Shown here: one piece after another, positions 20,401 to 29,100 of the stretch
Position numbering within the stretch: position 1 is the first letter of the stretch
How the letters are laid out: every line of letters starts with the position of its first letter
Assembly (NCBI GenBank): GCA_003644265.1
Contig: QNBX01000007.1
Span: 1 to 60,686 of the forward strand
Direction of reading: 5' to 3'
DNA: 60,686 nt
Source: Planctomycetota bacterium
GTDB taxonomy: Bacteria > Planctomycetota > B15-G4
Notes under the pieces: generated by a model
The model's database searches: none
What the model was told of the DNA's origin: nothing
Seen by the model: only the letters and a program-made list of their open reading frames with translations
Program-made: the position numbers and the translations under genes

Positions 20401-21548
20401 CCGACCCGGCCGTGCGCGCCCTGGCCCACGGGCTCTTTCCGCGCCCCGGCGGGCTCACGCCGCTGCCGCCGCTGGAGGAGCTGTTGTCCATGGCCGGCGA
20501 CCCGTCGCGCGGGCGCGCGCTGTTCCTCTCCCAGCGCACGCAGTGCAACAGCTGTCACCGCATGGCTGGGCGCGGCACCGACGTGGGGCCCGACCTGACT
20601 GATGTGTCCGCCAAGCTGGACGGCGAGGCGCTGCTGGACGCCATCCTCAACCCCAGCGCGGGCATCGCCCACGGCTACGACGGTTGGCTCATCAGCACCG
20701 CCGACGGGCGCCGCATGACCGGCTTCGTGCTGGCCGACGGCGAGCAGCTGTTGTTCAAGGACAGCAGCGGCAAGCGCCACGTGCTCTCGGCCGACGAGGT
20801 CGTGGACCGCTACCCGCTGTCGCTGTCGATCATGCCCGAGGGCGTGGCCCTGGGCCTTGAGCCCCAGGAGCTGGCGGACCTGATGGCCTTCCTGCGCGAG
20901 GACCGACGCGCGCCGGGCAGCCCCCACGCCGCGGACCGCCTGGGCCAGCCCGTGGTGCTGTTCGACGGCTCCTCGCTCGACGCCTGGCGGGCCTTCCTGC
21001 CCGGCGGCGAGGACCCGGCCGAGACCTGGTCCATCGTGGGCGACGAGCTGATCTGCGAGGGGCGACCCATCGGCTACCTGCGCACGCGCGCGGCGTGGTC
21101 GGACTACGTGCTCGAGCTGGAGTGGCGCTTCCTGCCCGGTCGCGAGCTGGGCAACTCCGGCGTGCTGCTGCGGCTCAACGGCGACGACCAGGTCTGGCCG
21201 CGGTCCTTCGAGGCTCAGCTGCAGCACCGCAACGCCGGCGACATCTGGAACATCGAGGCCATGGGCGGGTTGATGGACGCCGCGCGCACCAGCGGGCGGC
21301 GCACTGTCAAGCTGCTGCCCAGCAACGAGCGGCCCCACGGCGAGTGGAACCGCTACCGCATCACCCTGCACCGCGACCGGCTCACCCTGGAGGTCAACGG
21401 CGAGGTGCAGAACAGTGCCAGCTGGTGCGAGGAGCTGTCCGGCCCGCTCGCGCTGCAGTCAGAGGGCGCGCCCATCGCGTTCCGGAACGTGGTGCTGACG
21501 CCCATCGTGCGCGGGCTGAGCCCGGGGGCCGGCGCCGCGGCCCGCTGA
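17490..21548 (+). CDS. PVC-type heme-binding CxxCH beta-propeller protein fused to NPCBM and DUF1080 domains
   Basis: 1352 aa. ATG 17490 begins a short signal peptide (MPTTLLLLLTLALQSGDE). Residues about 25-440 form a sorbosone-dehydrogenase-like propeller of the Planctomycetes type (LWVTEAVNYRKWDGR). A repeat-rich helical section follows, then an NPCBM-like carbohydrate-binding module (about 759-907, CDWAAIVDP ... VGGQAVTGIGTHAPSVL). A c-type heme domain (CNSCH, C1019) comes next, and finally DUF1080/3-keto-disaccharide hydrolase (from about 1153, PVVLFDGSSLDAWRAF). Such proteins are exported and thought to oxidise and handle sugars. CATCAT lies six bases before the start and there is no Shine-Dalgarno. 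Convergent with the glycoside hydrolase at 21638. Confidence 0.93.
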   Translation: MPTTLLLLLTLALQSGDETFPSHDPAADLIVPAGLEVSLAAESPLFFNPTAMDVDERGRLWVTEAVNYRKWDGRNPGREHSQGDRVMVLHDDDGDGVYDRSTVFAQEPRLVAPLGIAVFGNKVVVSCSPHLIVYTDDDGDDVADRSEVLLTGFGGHDHDHGLHSVVAGPDGRWWFAVGNAGPHLVTDRSGWTLRSGSLYTGGGPERADNKPGLVSDDGRVWVGGLILSVNPDGTDLAVHAHNFRNQYEVAIDSFGEMYTEDNDDDGNRGCRTLWVMEGSDNGYFSADGSRYWSADRRPGQDTQTAHWHQDDPGVSPAGTINGAGGPTGVAVYEGALMADWIDGAVLNADAGAGRVYAHRPRAQGAGIVLDPGVLISARDDEQGRGARWFRPSDVVVASDGSVLVADWYDPGVGGHQARDAQAYGRILRIAPVGHRVSVPSIDVSTPEGAVAALMSPAVNVRQLGRDLLLRETAERWGEAVQALLDGPDERAAATAVYLLQSRQREAFAGGLDPAILTDPGNNSPLSVMGRRVAGDDRDAVELVTARGLLGLIAGGLHPLPFSSHADGDPLVSGVDSFFGSERSLAIAREVALRSLPAPAVDGTSRREEMRALWMRNWLDLALSYPVGDRYALEAVGAMARGNEAACFDALLEHFGAPIPLVEMDGPPRVVELAWRLHPPAATPGLITRAQDTALPLPERRRMLDALGFCPEYAAAEAMLALALTGPDDTRELARFWVEHGAGALWSAHGLGVPALGGTLADTTLAWSNEGVARREVFEVEIDVSGARSLWIVTGDGDNGNACDWAAIVDPVAYTPSGPVSLAGLPTLASEIAWGRVGHDVDCEGGVLSVGGQAVTGIGTHAPSVLAWELPAGSTRFTARLAAEDTGLSQGDPPPTSITWELRLHTPPDYAALRALEEVLRDTRADPDDRDDAALALAEDADGGMVVVDLARQGVLDEELLASVGEVIFAHPDPAVRALAHGLFPRPGGLTPLPPLEELLSMAGDPSRGRALFLSQRTQCNSCHRMAGRGTDVGPDLTDVSAKLDGEALLDAILNPSAGIAHGYDGWLISTADGRRMTGFVLADGEQLLFKDSSGKRHVLSADEVVDRYPLSLSIMPEGVALGLEPQELADLMAFLREDRRAPGSPHAADRLGQPVVLFDGSSLDAWRAFLPGGEDPAETWSIVGDELICEGRPIGYLRTRAAWSDYVLELEWRFLPGRELGNSGVLLRLNGDDQVWPRSFEAQLQHRNAGDIWNIEAMGGLMDAARTSGRRTVKLLPSNERPHGEWNRYRITLHRDRLTLEVNGEVQNSASWCEELSGPLALQSEGAPIAFRNVVLTPIVRGLSPGAGAAAR

Positions 21549-21637
21549 GGCCGCCTCGCGCTGCCCCGCTCGAACGCGGTGCGCGGATTGGGCGGGCGCC
21601 CCGCGCAGCGACTCAGGTTCGGACCCGCGCTGCCGGG

Positions 21638-23794
21638 CTACAGCGCCTTGACGGTCGGGGTGGCCCAGGCGACGTGTCCGAGGTCGTCGTTGACGACGAT
21701 CATGCAGGTCCAGGTGCCGGGCGACAGGTTGTTCATGGTGTGCATCTGGAGCGCCCAGTGTGCGTTGCCCTGGGGCGTGAAGGGCAGCACGCCGACCCAG
21801 CTGCCGTGGGGATCGAACATGTGTCCGACCACGCTGTTCAGGTCGTTGTCTGGGTCCAGGATGCTCGCGTCGACCCGCAGGTCGCCGCCGCTGAACAGAG
21901 TCGGGGAGATGGCTGCGCTGACCACCGTCGGCGCCACGCCCAGCAGCTCCAACGACACGGCCCAGTCGTTGTTGGGACCCGCCGTGGGCGCGCTGAGATC
22001 GTGCGTCTGGCCCGGGACATGGAACAGCTGCGACGGGGCCACCGGCTCGCCTCCCGTGCGCGGGTTGAACCAGCGCACGCGCCAAGTGGACTGCGGCTCA
22101 TCGGGCAGGTCCAGCGTGATCTCGCCGCCGGCGGGCAGATAGACCGCGTAGGCAGCCTCCGGCTTGTGCAGCGCCCAGGCCTGCCCGGCCAGCACGAGCT
22201 CATCGTCGGGCTGCATCTGCGCGAACGGCATCCGCGTCATGAACTCCCGCGCGTAGGACGAGATCCGGTACATCTTGTCGCGGCTGCGGAAGTCCTCGAG
22301 GTCGAGGTCGTGGTGATCCCAGCTGTAGCCGAAGTACCACTGCGCGCCGCCACCGCCTGCCATGAGGTTGCCCCACAGCGCCTGGATGCGCGGGCCGTCA
22401 TGCGACGGGTCGATGGCGTCGGGCAGCACGCCGTGTTCGGGAGGTCCGATCTCGTCCAGGTTCACGACCCAGGGCACGCCGGCGTTGTCGCTCCACTTGC
22501 GGATGATGAGGCTGGCCAGGTGCACCTCGCTCAGCTGGGCCGACTGCAGCGACGCGCCCTCCAGCACGCCCGCGGCCAGCAGCGGCTGATAGATATTGGC
22601 GATGTCGGTGGGGAAGGTGTGCACCAGGATCGGGTGGCCATAGGCGTCCAGCTCGCGCAGGTTCTCGTAGAAAGCCACCTGCTGGGTGACGCTGTTCTGG
22701 TTCTCCTCGCCCAGGTTGATGATCAGGCCGAGGTGATGCCCGAAGCGCGCGATCAGTTCGCGGTGGAACAGCCTGCGCTCGATACCCAGATCGCCGCCGT
22801 CGAGGGCGTTGGGGCCCGTGTCGTTCTCCTGCTCCTGCAGGAACATCTGCAGCGAGATGCCGCGGTCGTCCATGTGCTCGAACACCCGCTCCCACTGGTC
22901 GAGCTTGCTCACGTCGTAGCGCAGGCGCTTGAAGATGCTGGTGAATGGCCACACGTCGTGACCGTCGCCGCCCACGTTGTAGACCAGCATGGACATGGCG
23001 TTGACGCCAACGGACTGCAGGTAGTTGAGCGCGCCGATGATGCCCTTGCCCTCGACCCCGTTGTGCCAGGTCGGGTCGCCCGGAGCCCAGTCGGCCAGGT
23101 GAGGCAGGTACTCGTGCTGCGCCAGGGGGCTCTGGTCAAAGCCCGTGTAGGCCAGGAAGTTCTCGGGGCTGTTGGTGCCGGTCTGCAGCCACGCTTCGTC
23201 ATTGCCTTCGTGAAGCAGGTGATGCGCGCTGCCCATGCGCAGTCGGCCGTTCGCGCGCAGCGAGCTGCTGGGCGCAGCACCGATCGGTTGGACTTCGAAG
23301 TCGCCGCTGAGGCCGTGGTAGGGCGCGAGCGCGGTGCCGCTGCCGAAGGGCTTCAGCGCCACCAAGTCGCCCCAACGGAACGACACGCTCCAGGTCCAGG
23401 TGCCGCTCAGGCCGGGCGAGAGGTGGGCCTTCCAGATGTTCCCGGCGCTGGCGCCGGTCTCGCCAGCCTGGCCATCGGCGGCGAAGTACCCGGGGACCCG
23501 GTGGGTCAAGCCTGAGCTGACGTGCACGAAGGTCACGGCCATGGCCACCTCGAGGAAGGGGTTGCTGGGGGCGAGCTCGCTGGTGGCCGGTCCCTGGAGC
23601 GCGAGCGTGACGCGCCGGTACGGCTGGAGCACGCCGCTGATGTCGACCGGGACGCTGCCCGCCCAAGCTGCGCCGCCCGCTGCCATCCTCGGACGGGCGT
23701 GATGCGCGTCCTGAGTCGCCGCGGACGTCACGAGAAAGCACAGCAAGACACCGATCAAGCCCGGGATGCGGGCAACGTGTGGGGGAGAGATCAT
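21638..23794 (-). CDS. Secreted glycoside hydrolase-like protein with DUF5060
   Basis: 718 aa. ATG 23794 gives a signal peptide (GLIGVLLCFLVTSAATQDA). Residues about 45-150 resemble DUF5060, the N-terminal beta-sandwich of apiosidase/DUF4038-type glycosidases (NPFLEVAMAVTFVHVSSGLT). A TIM-barrel-like region follows, with LIINLGEENQNS and WVVNLDEIGPPEHG as candidate acid/base and nucleophile glutamates. It ends in a small beta domain (YAVYLPAGGEITLDLPDEP, the putative collagen-binding type) and a further beta domain. The substrate is unknown. A 23-bp tandem repeat lies directly before the start, and no Shine-Dalgarno is seen. Confidence 0.78.
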   Translation of the reverse strand: MISPPHVARIPGLIGVLLCFLVTSAATQDAHHARPRMAAGGAAWAGSVPVDISGVLQPYRRVTLALQGPATSELAPSNPFLEVAMAVTFVHVSSGLTHRVPGYFAADGQAGETGASAGNIWKAHLSPGLSGTWTWSVSFRWGDLVALKPFGSGTALAPYHGLSGDFEVQPIGAAPSSSLRANGRLRMGSAHHLLHEGNDEAWLQTGTNSPENFLAYTGFDQSPLAQHEYLPHLADWAPGDPTWHNGVEGKGIIGALNYLQSVGVNAMSMLVYNVGGDGHDVWPFTSIFKRLRYDVSKLDQWERVFEHMDDRGISLQMFLQEQENDTGPNALDGGDLGIERRLFHRELIARFGHHLGLIINLGEENQNSVTQQVAFYENLRELDAYGHPILVHTFPTDIANIYQPLLAAGVLEGASLQSAQLSEVHLASLIIRKWSDNAGVPWVVNLDEIGPPEHGVLPDAIDPSHDGPRIQALWGNLMAGGGGAQWYFGYSWDHHDLDLEDFRSRDKMYRISSYAREFMTRMPFAQMQPDDELVLAGQAWALHKPEAAYAVYLPAGGEITLDLPDEPQSTWRVRWFNPRTGGEPVAPSQLFHVPGQTHDLSAPTAGPNNDWAVSLELLGVAPTVVSAAISPTLFSGGDLRVDASILDPDNDLNSVVGHMFDPHGSWVGVLPFTPQGNAHWALQMHTMNNLSPGTWTCMIVVNDDLGHVAWATPTVKAL

Positions 23795-24258
23795 AGGGAG
23801 CCGCAGCGGGGTGCCAGGGGGAGAGCCGATGCGCAGTGCCGGGGAGAGTCGCAGCGCGGTGGCAGGGGGAGCCGATGCGCGCTGGCAGGGGGAGCCAATG
23901 CGCGGCGGCAGCGGGAACCGACACGCGGCGGCACGGGGAGCCGACACACGTGCAGTGATGGGGCAGAGAATCGTAACAGCCTCCCAGATGTTCGGTGCCC
24001 TGCTGAGCGTCCGGTGATCTGCAGCGGGTCTCGCACGGCAGAGGGCGCGGACGGCAGATCCATCGCCCAGGGCCCCCTCCACAGCCCCTGCGAGCCAAAT
24101 CATGGGCTTGAGACGTCTGCTGGTTTGGTCGATATGGGTCGCGCTGATCGATCCGGCCGAGTGCCAGGCAGGCTGATCGCTGCGGTCGTTTCGGCCGGGG
24201 CGGGCAGGCGACTGGCGCCCCTCCGACGCTCCCATTATCGCCACCGGCAGGGTCGCGC
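23795..24258. other. Divergent intergenic region with tandem repeats
   Basis: 464 bases between the glycoside hydrolase (minus) and the glycosyltransferase (plus). Bases 23797-23957 are a degenerate 23-bp tandem repeat. The rest holds a weak promoter-like pair for the plus gene (TTGAGA 24108-24113 and TATGGG 24133-24138, 19-base spacer). No gene is recognised. Confidence 0.6.
23797..23957. repeat. Degenerate 23-bp tandem repeat, about seven copies
   Basis: On the plus strand the unit reads roughly GGGGAGCCGATGCGCGG followed by TGGCAG, with copies of 22-25 bases. The unit is not a multiple of three and the array lies outside the likely coding region, immediately upstream of the start at 23794. 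Confidence 0.85.
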
Positions 24259-26031
24259 ATGTCATTCAACCCCCAGCGCATCGGGCGCCGCGAGGCCTGG
24301 CTCTTGGCCGCCTGCATGGCAGGGGCCGCGCTGCTGCGGGTGCTGGTGCTGGAGCAGCAGCCGCTCTGGTATGACGAGATCGCCACGCTGTACCGGGCCT
24401 CTGCGCCTGACCTGCCCGAACTGCTTGCGCGTTTGGCGGCGGACGTTCAGGCGCCGCTGTACGACTTGCTCATGCTGCCGTTGGTGGCACGCTTCGGCGA
24501 TGGAGTCTGGGTGGCGCGCCTGCCGCCGTTGGTGGCGTCGGTGCTGCTGCTGCCCGCGGTGGCCGCTCTGGTCGGCGAACTGGGCGGCGGGCGCGGCGCG
24601 CGGTTGACGGCGGCGGCCTGGGTGGGGCTGGACGGCTACTTGATCCGCTACGGCGTCGAGGGACGGCCCTACTCCCTGCTGGCGCTGCTCGCTTGCGGGT
24701 TGGTGTGGGCGGCGCTGCGCTGCGTGCGGCGCGAGGGTCGGGGCGCGTGGCAGCTGGCGGCATGGGGCATGCCGCTGGTCATGTTGCATCCCTACGGTGT
24801 GCCTCTGATGCTGGCGGTGGCGCTCTGGCTGGCGTGCAACGGGAGCGCCCTGCGCGGCCGCGCAGGGGCGTTGCTCGGTGCGCTCTTGTTGCCGCTGCTG
24901 GCGCTGCTGGCCTGGTCTCCCTTGGCGCTGCATCAGCTGGCCACCAAGTCCATGGGCGACATCTACAGTGGCGTCTCCCCGCGGCAACTGGTGGTGCTTT
25001 GGGATGGCGTGACTCTGGCGGCACCGCGCGCCATCGGTGTCAGCGGCGACTCGGCCTGGATACTGGCAGGGCGTGTGGTGACCTTGTTGCTGGCCCTGCT
25101 GGGCCTGTTCGGTTGTCGCGCAGCCTGGCGCGCCGCGAATCGAACGCAGGCCGCGCAGCCTGCGTCGACGGCGCGAGCGCCCGCGGCCTCCCGTCCCGTG
25201 CGCGCGGCGCTCGCGGTCGGCGCGCTGGCCCTGGCCGCGTTGTCTCTGAGCGTGTTGCTGCCGGAACAGTCCCTGGCCGACCTCGCGTCTCGCCTGGCCA
25301 AGGCGGGGCGACCGCTCGACGAGAAGAACCTCGCCTTCCTGCGGACCCTGCGCGGTTTCGGTCGTCTGGCGGGCGCCGGTCTGTTGCTGGCGAGCGCGGC
25401 CCTGTTCTGGGTGCCGCGGTGGGCGCCTCGCTGGGGCGGACGGCCGTCACCGGTGACGCTGGTGTTGCTGGTGCTGGCGCTGCCCCTGGGGCTCGCCGCC
25501 GCCATGGGCGCGGCCGGCCATCCGACGTTTGCGCCGCGCAACGCCATCGGCTTGCTGCCCGTGGCCATCGCGTTGGTGGCGCTGGGGCTGTGGCGGCTGC
25601 CCCGCCCGCTCGGCCTGGTCATGGCAGGGCTGTTGCTCGCGCAGGCGCTCTGGGGCTGGGGCGCGCTGGAGCGATTCCACCGTCGCCAGGCCTGGCCCGA
25701 ACTGTGTGAACTCCTGACGGCCAGCGCTGCCACGCCCTTGGCCCATCCGCCCTGGCTGGCGCGCTGCGTGGAGTACCACGCCGGCCTGCCGTGGAGATCG
25801 GTGGTCGGGCTGCGACGGCCCGCGCTTGTGGCCGCCTGGGCCGCGCGCCAGCGCTCGGTCGCTCTGGTGACAGGCTACGAGCATCTGGACGATCCAGCAC
25901 CCGTGCGCGCGGCCCTGGCAGGGCTCATGCGTGGCGCCGAGCCCGTGCGCGTACGCGGCCTCAGCTTGCAGGTGTTCACAGCAGAGCACCCCGAGCACCC
26001 CGAGCACCCCGAGCACCCCGAGCGCCGCTGA
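24259..26031 (+). CDS. GT-C type membrane glycosyltransferase (ArnT/PMT-like)
   Basis: A 590-aa integral membrane protein with roughly ten hydrophobic helices. The N-terminus carries the GT-C signature LWYDEIATLYRA (residues 36-47), with the catalytic acidic pair after the first helix, and a downstream VEGRPYSLLALLA block. Family members transfer sugars from polyprenyl phosphates to lipids or proteins on the outer face of the membrane. The acceptor is unknown; the secreted neighbours suggest an envelope or exoprotein target. The C-terminus ends in EHP repeats. ATG 24259 has no strong Shine-Dalgarno. Convergent with the 1671-aa gene. Confidence 0.83.
   Translation: MSFNPQRIGRREAWLLAACMAGAALLRVLVLEQQPLWYDEIATLYRASAPDLPELLARLAADVQAPLYDLLMLPLVARFGDGVWVARLPPLVASVLLLPAVAALVGELGGGRGARLTAAAWVGLDGYLIRYGVEGRPYSLLALLACGLVWAALRCVRREGRGAWQLAAWGMPLVMLHPYGVPLMLAVALWLACNGSALRGRAGALLGALLLPLLALLAWSPLALHQLATKSMGDIYSGVSPRQLVVLWDGVTLAAPRAIGVSGDSAWILAGRVVTLLLALLGLFGCRAAWRAANRTQAAQPASTARAPAASRPVRAALAVGALALAALSLSVLLPEQSLADLASRLAKAGRPLDEKNLAFLRTLRGFGRLAGAGLLLASAALFWVPRWAPRWGGRPSPVTLVLLVLALPLGLAAAMGAAGHPTFAPRNAIGLLPVAIALVALGLWRLPRPLGLVMAGLLLAQALWGWGALERFHRRQAWPELCELLTASAATPLAHPPWLARCVEYHAGLPWRSVVGLRRPALVAAWAARQRSVALVTGYEHLDDPAPVRAALAGLMRGAEPVRVRGLSLQVFTAEHPEHPEHPEHPERR
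25984..26019 (+). repeat. 9-bp tandem repeat encoding EHP, four copies
   Basis: GAGCACCCC is repeated four times without change at the extreme 3' end of the glycosyltransferase gene. It gives a Glu-His-Pro tail just before the stop. Confidence 0.93.
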
Positions 26032-26110
26032 GCTTGCCTGAGCCAGCACCTCGCCAGCGCTGCTGCGCATGCTGTGGGCGTCACATCGTCCCGTCTGTGC
26101 CTGAGCAGCC

Positions 26111-29100
26111 CTACTGCCGGTTGAAGCTATCGTTGCCGGCAGACTGACTGAAGCCGGCCGCCGTGCCGCCGCCGGGCAGGAACACGCGCCCTTGGAACAA
26201 CACCGGGAAGGTCCCGTGTCGCGGCAGGATCATGGGTTGATCGAGGCGCCAGCTGCCCAAGTCGGGGCTGAAGACGTCGACGCGGTCGTACACATCATTC
26301 GCATTGGCGCCGGGCCCTGTCAGGGTCTCGCCGCCAAAGACGTAGAACTCGCCGTCCTTCCAGACGGCCTTGCCCATGCCGCCGCGGCCGATGGGTAGCG
26401 GCAGCAGCGACGAGCCCGGATCCGTGTGGACCTCCCAGGTACCAGCCACCGGGTCATAGACCTGCACGTGGTCGAAGCCGTTGGCCACCACGTTGGAGTC
26501 GCCGCTGCCCGGCCCGCGCCCGCCGAAGACCCACAGTCGGCTACCGTCCGTCCCCGACGCAGAGTGGTTGCGTGGCAGGGGCATGGGCGCCAAGGCCGTG
26601 TAGCTGTCGGCCTGCGGGTCGTACGCAACGGTGTCGCCCACGGTGAAGGCGCCGGTGACCATGCCGCCCGACAGGTAGACCAGGCCGTCAATCAGGGCCG
26701 AGGCCGATGAACTGGCGGCCCAGGGCATGTCGGCGCCCAGCGTCCAGACATCAAGCACCGGATCGTAGATCTGGCACCTGCCTGCCGATCCGCCGCCGAT
26801 GCCGCCAAACAGGTACCACTTGCCGTTGAGCACCTCAGAGGCGCAGTGGTGGCCGGGCTTGGGCCGCGGCGCCACCGTGCTCCAGGTCTTGCTGGCGATG
26901 TGATAGGCGTAGGTGTTGTTGTTGCCTTCGCCGATCACGTAGATCTCGCCGTTGATGACGCCGGCGGAGACCTCGCCCAGCGCCGCGGGCATGGCGGGCA
27001 GGTCATCCCAGCGGCCGGGTTCGTTGCCGGCCGGCACGAACAACCAGCGGAAGGCGTCGGGGATCACTGATTGGCTGCCGCCCGAGTCGATCAACAGCGT
27101 GATGAAGCTGCCGTCGAACACCGTGGCGGGGGGCACCACGCCCGTGATGCGGCCGGGTGTCACGCTGGTGAGCATGGCCGGTACGCCATCGAAGAGCACC
27201 GCCGTGCTGCCCAAGGGGCCGAAGTTCTTGCCGCCGATGACGAAGTTGGCGCCGCCCGTGGCGGGCGCGCGCCAGGGAAAGATGTCCCACGCCACCATGC
27301 TGCTGGCCGAGGCGTCCACGGGCTCGAGCGCCCGGACCAGGTTCTTGGAGAAGTCCATCAGCACGACGGCGCCCCCGGGGCCGGTGCGCAGGCCGAGCGC
27401 CGGTGAGGTGGGGGACAGGGGCGTGCTGGCCAAGGCCTTGCGGCCGTCGTCGGACAGGAGCAGGCGATAGATGTCCCCGTTCCAGCGCTGCACCAGGATC
27501 TCGTCGCGCATCTGCGACTGGAAGGTGGTGGCGCGGTACTCGTCGATGCCGTTGACCGACGACGAGAGCAGCCCGATCGCCTGGCTGAACACCTCGGGCT
27601 GGTTGGCGTCGCCGATGCCGTGGTACAGGTTCTGGCGGTCGTCCGTGCGCCCGCGGTTGCGGTTGGGATGCCCGTAGTAGTTGCCCTTCTCCACCAACAG
27701 GAACTCGTCTGGGTCCGCGGCGTCGCCGCCGGTCTGGGTGCTGGCGCTGAGCGATGCCGGGCCGAAGGAGCTGTTGGGGCCGTTGTCCGTGGCGTACAGA
27801 TGCCCGCTCGTGGTGAGCACCATGTCGAAGGAGTTGCGGATGCCGGGTGCGTGCACCTCCACGTCCATGCCGGGTGCCAGCTCCACGATCGCGCTGTCAC
27901 CCTGGTCGTCGTTGGGCGCGCCGCCCAGCGTTTCGATGTAAGTGATGCTGCCGTCGAAGGTCGGGTCGGAGGTGTGCGCCTTGAGGATGGCGGCCGAGAG
28001 CGGCCCCTCATCCATGTCGCCCAGGGACGGCCAGACGACACCGGCGTTGGTGTTGGAGCCCACGCAGATCAGCAGGTCGCCGTTGTTGTCGAACGAGAGC
28101 CCGTTCACGGCGTGATCGTGGTTGCTGGTGGGCAGGCCGGTGATGTACGGGATCGGCGTGTCGAAGTCCGGGCCCACGAGGATGCTGACCTGACCAGGGT
28201 AGGGCGCGTGCTCCGAGAAGGGCCCGCCGCCCTGGGCGTAGAGCTGGCTGTGGGCCACGTAGAGCCGCACCGGGCTGGGCGGGTCGAATGGATTGGTGGT
28301 CAGGCCCATGATCTCGATGTTGCTCAAACCGGACACGGCGGGGTACTCGGTCTGAGAGACCACGTCGTAGTCGTCGTCGAAGCTCAGCGCCGTGATCAGG
28401 CCGAAGCGCTGTCCCACGTAGAGGCGGCCGTCGCTGCCCCAGGTCCCACTGGTGGGGCGGGGGATGCTGGCCACCGTGGTGAGCTCGAAGTTGATGGGCG
28501 GCGGCCCGCCTTCCAGATACATGAAGCTGCCGACGGGCGAGGCGCCGGCGGGGGCCTGAATGCTGACGTCGATCGGCCCGGCCGAGTGGGGTGGGCTCAG
28601 CAGCGTGATGCGCGTAGAGGACCAACTCGAGAAGTCCAGCTCGGTCAGCTCAGCCGCTCCCCAATGCAGCGTGAGCTGATCCTGCGGGAAGAAGCCGAAG
28701 CCCTCGATCACGATGCTGTCGCCGCCCAGGGTCGAGCCCTGGGCGGTCATGGCGTTGATCATCGGCGGATCGGTTGACTCATCGTGGGTCAGGTCGCCGC
28801 CGGAGACGCTCACGGGCGCGCCCACCGGGCCCATGAGCAGCTCGACCGGTAGATCGGGCAGGCCCGCCACCGCGAAGCGCGCCTCGACGGAGTGGCTGCC
28901 CAGGCCCAGGCTGATGGGGGCGGTGTAGGGAGTTCCATTGACGAACAGGCGCGCGTCCACGCCGCCGCTCAGCTCGAACTCGTAGCTGTCGGCCAGCGTG
29001 ACGTCGATGTCGGCGCTGAGCCGCAGCACGGCGTTGCCTGAGAGGGCGCTGCCGCCGTAACCGTCGTCGCCTTCCTCGATGCGCAGGCTGCCGAGCGCCT

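Noticed and set aside
23797..23957. CRISPR array
   Set aside because: The 23-bp units are contiguous with no spacers and are degenerate.
25984..26019. EHP repeat as a metal-binding tail
   Set aside because: Only four identical 9-bp units at the gene end; replication slippage is a sufficient explanation.
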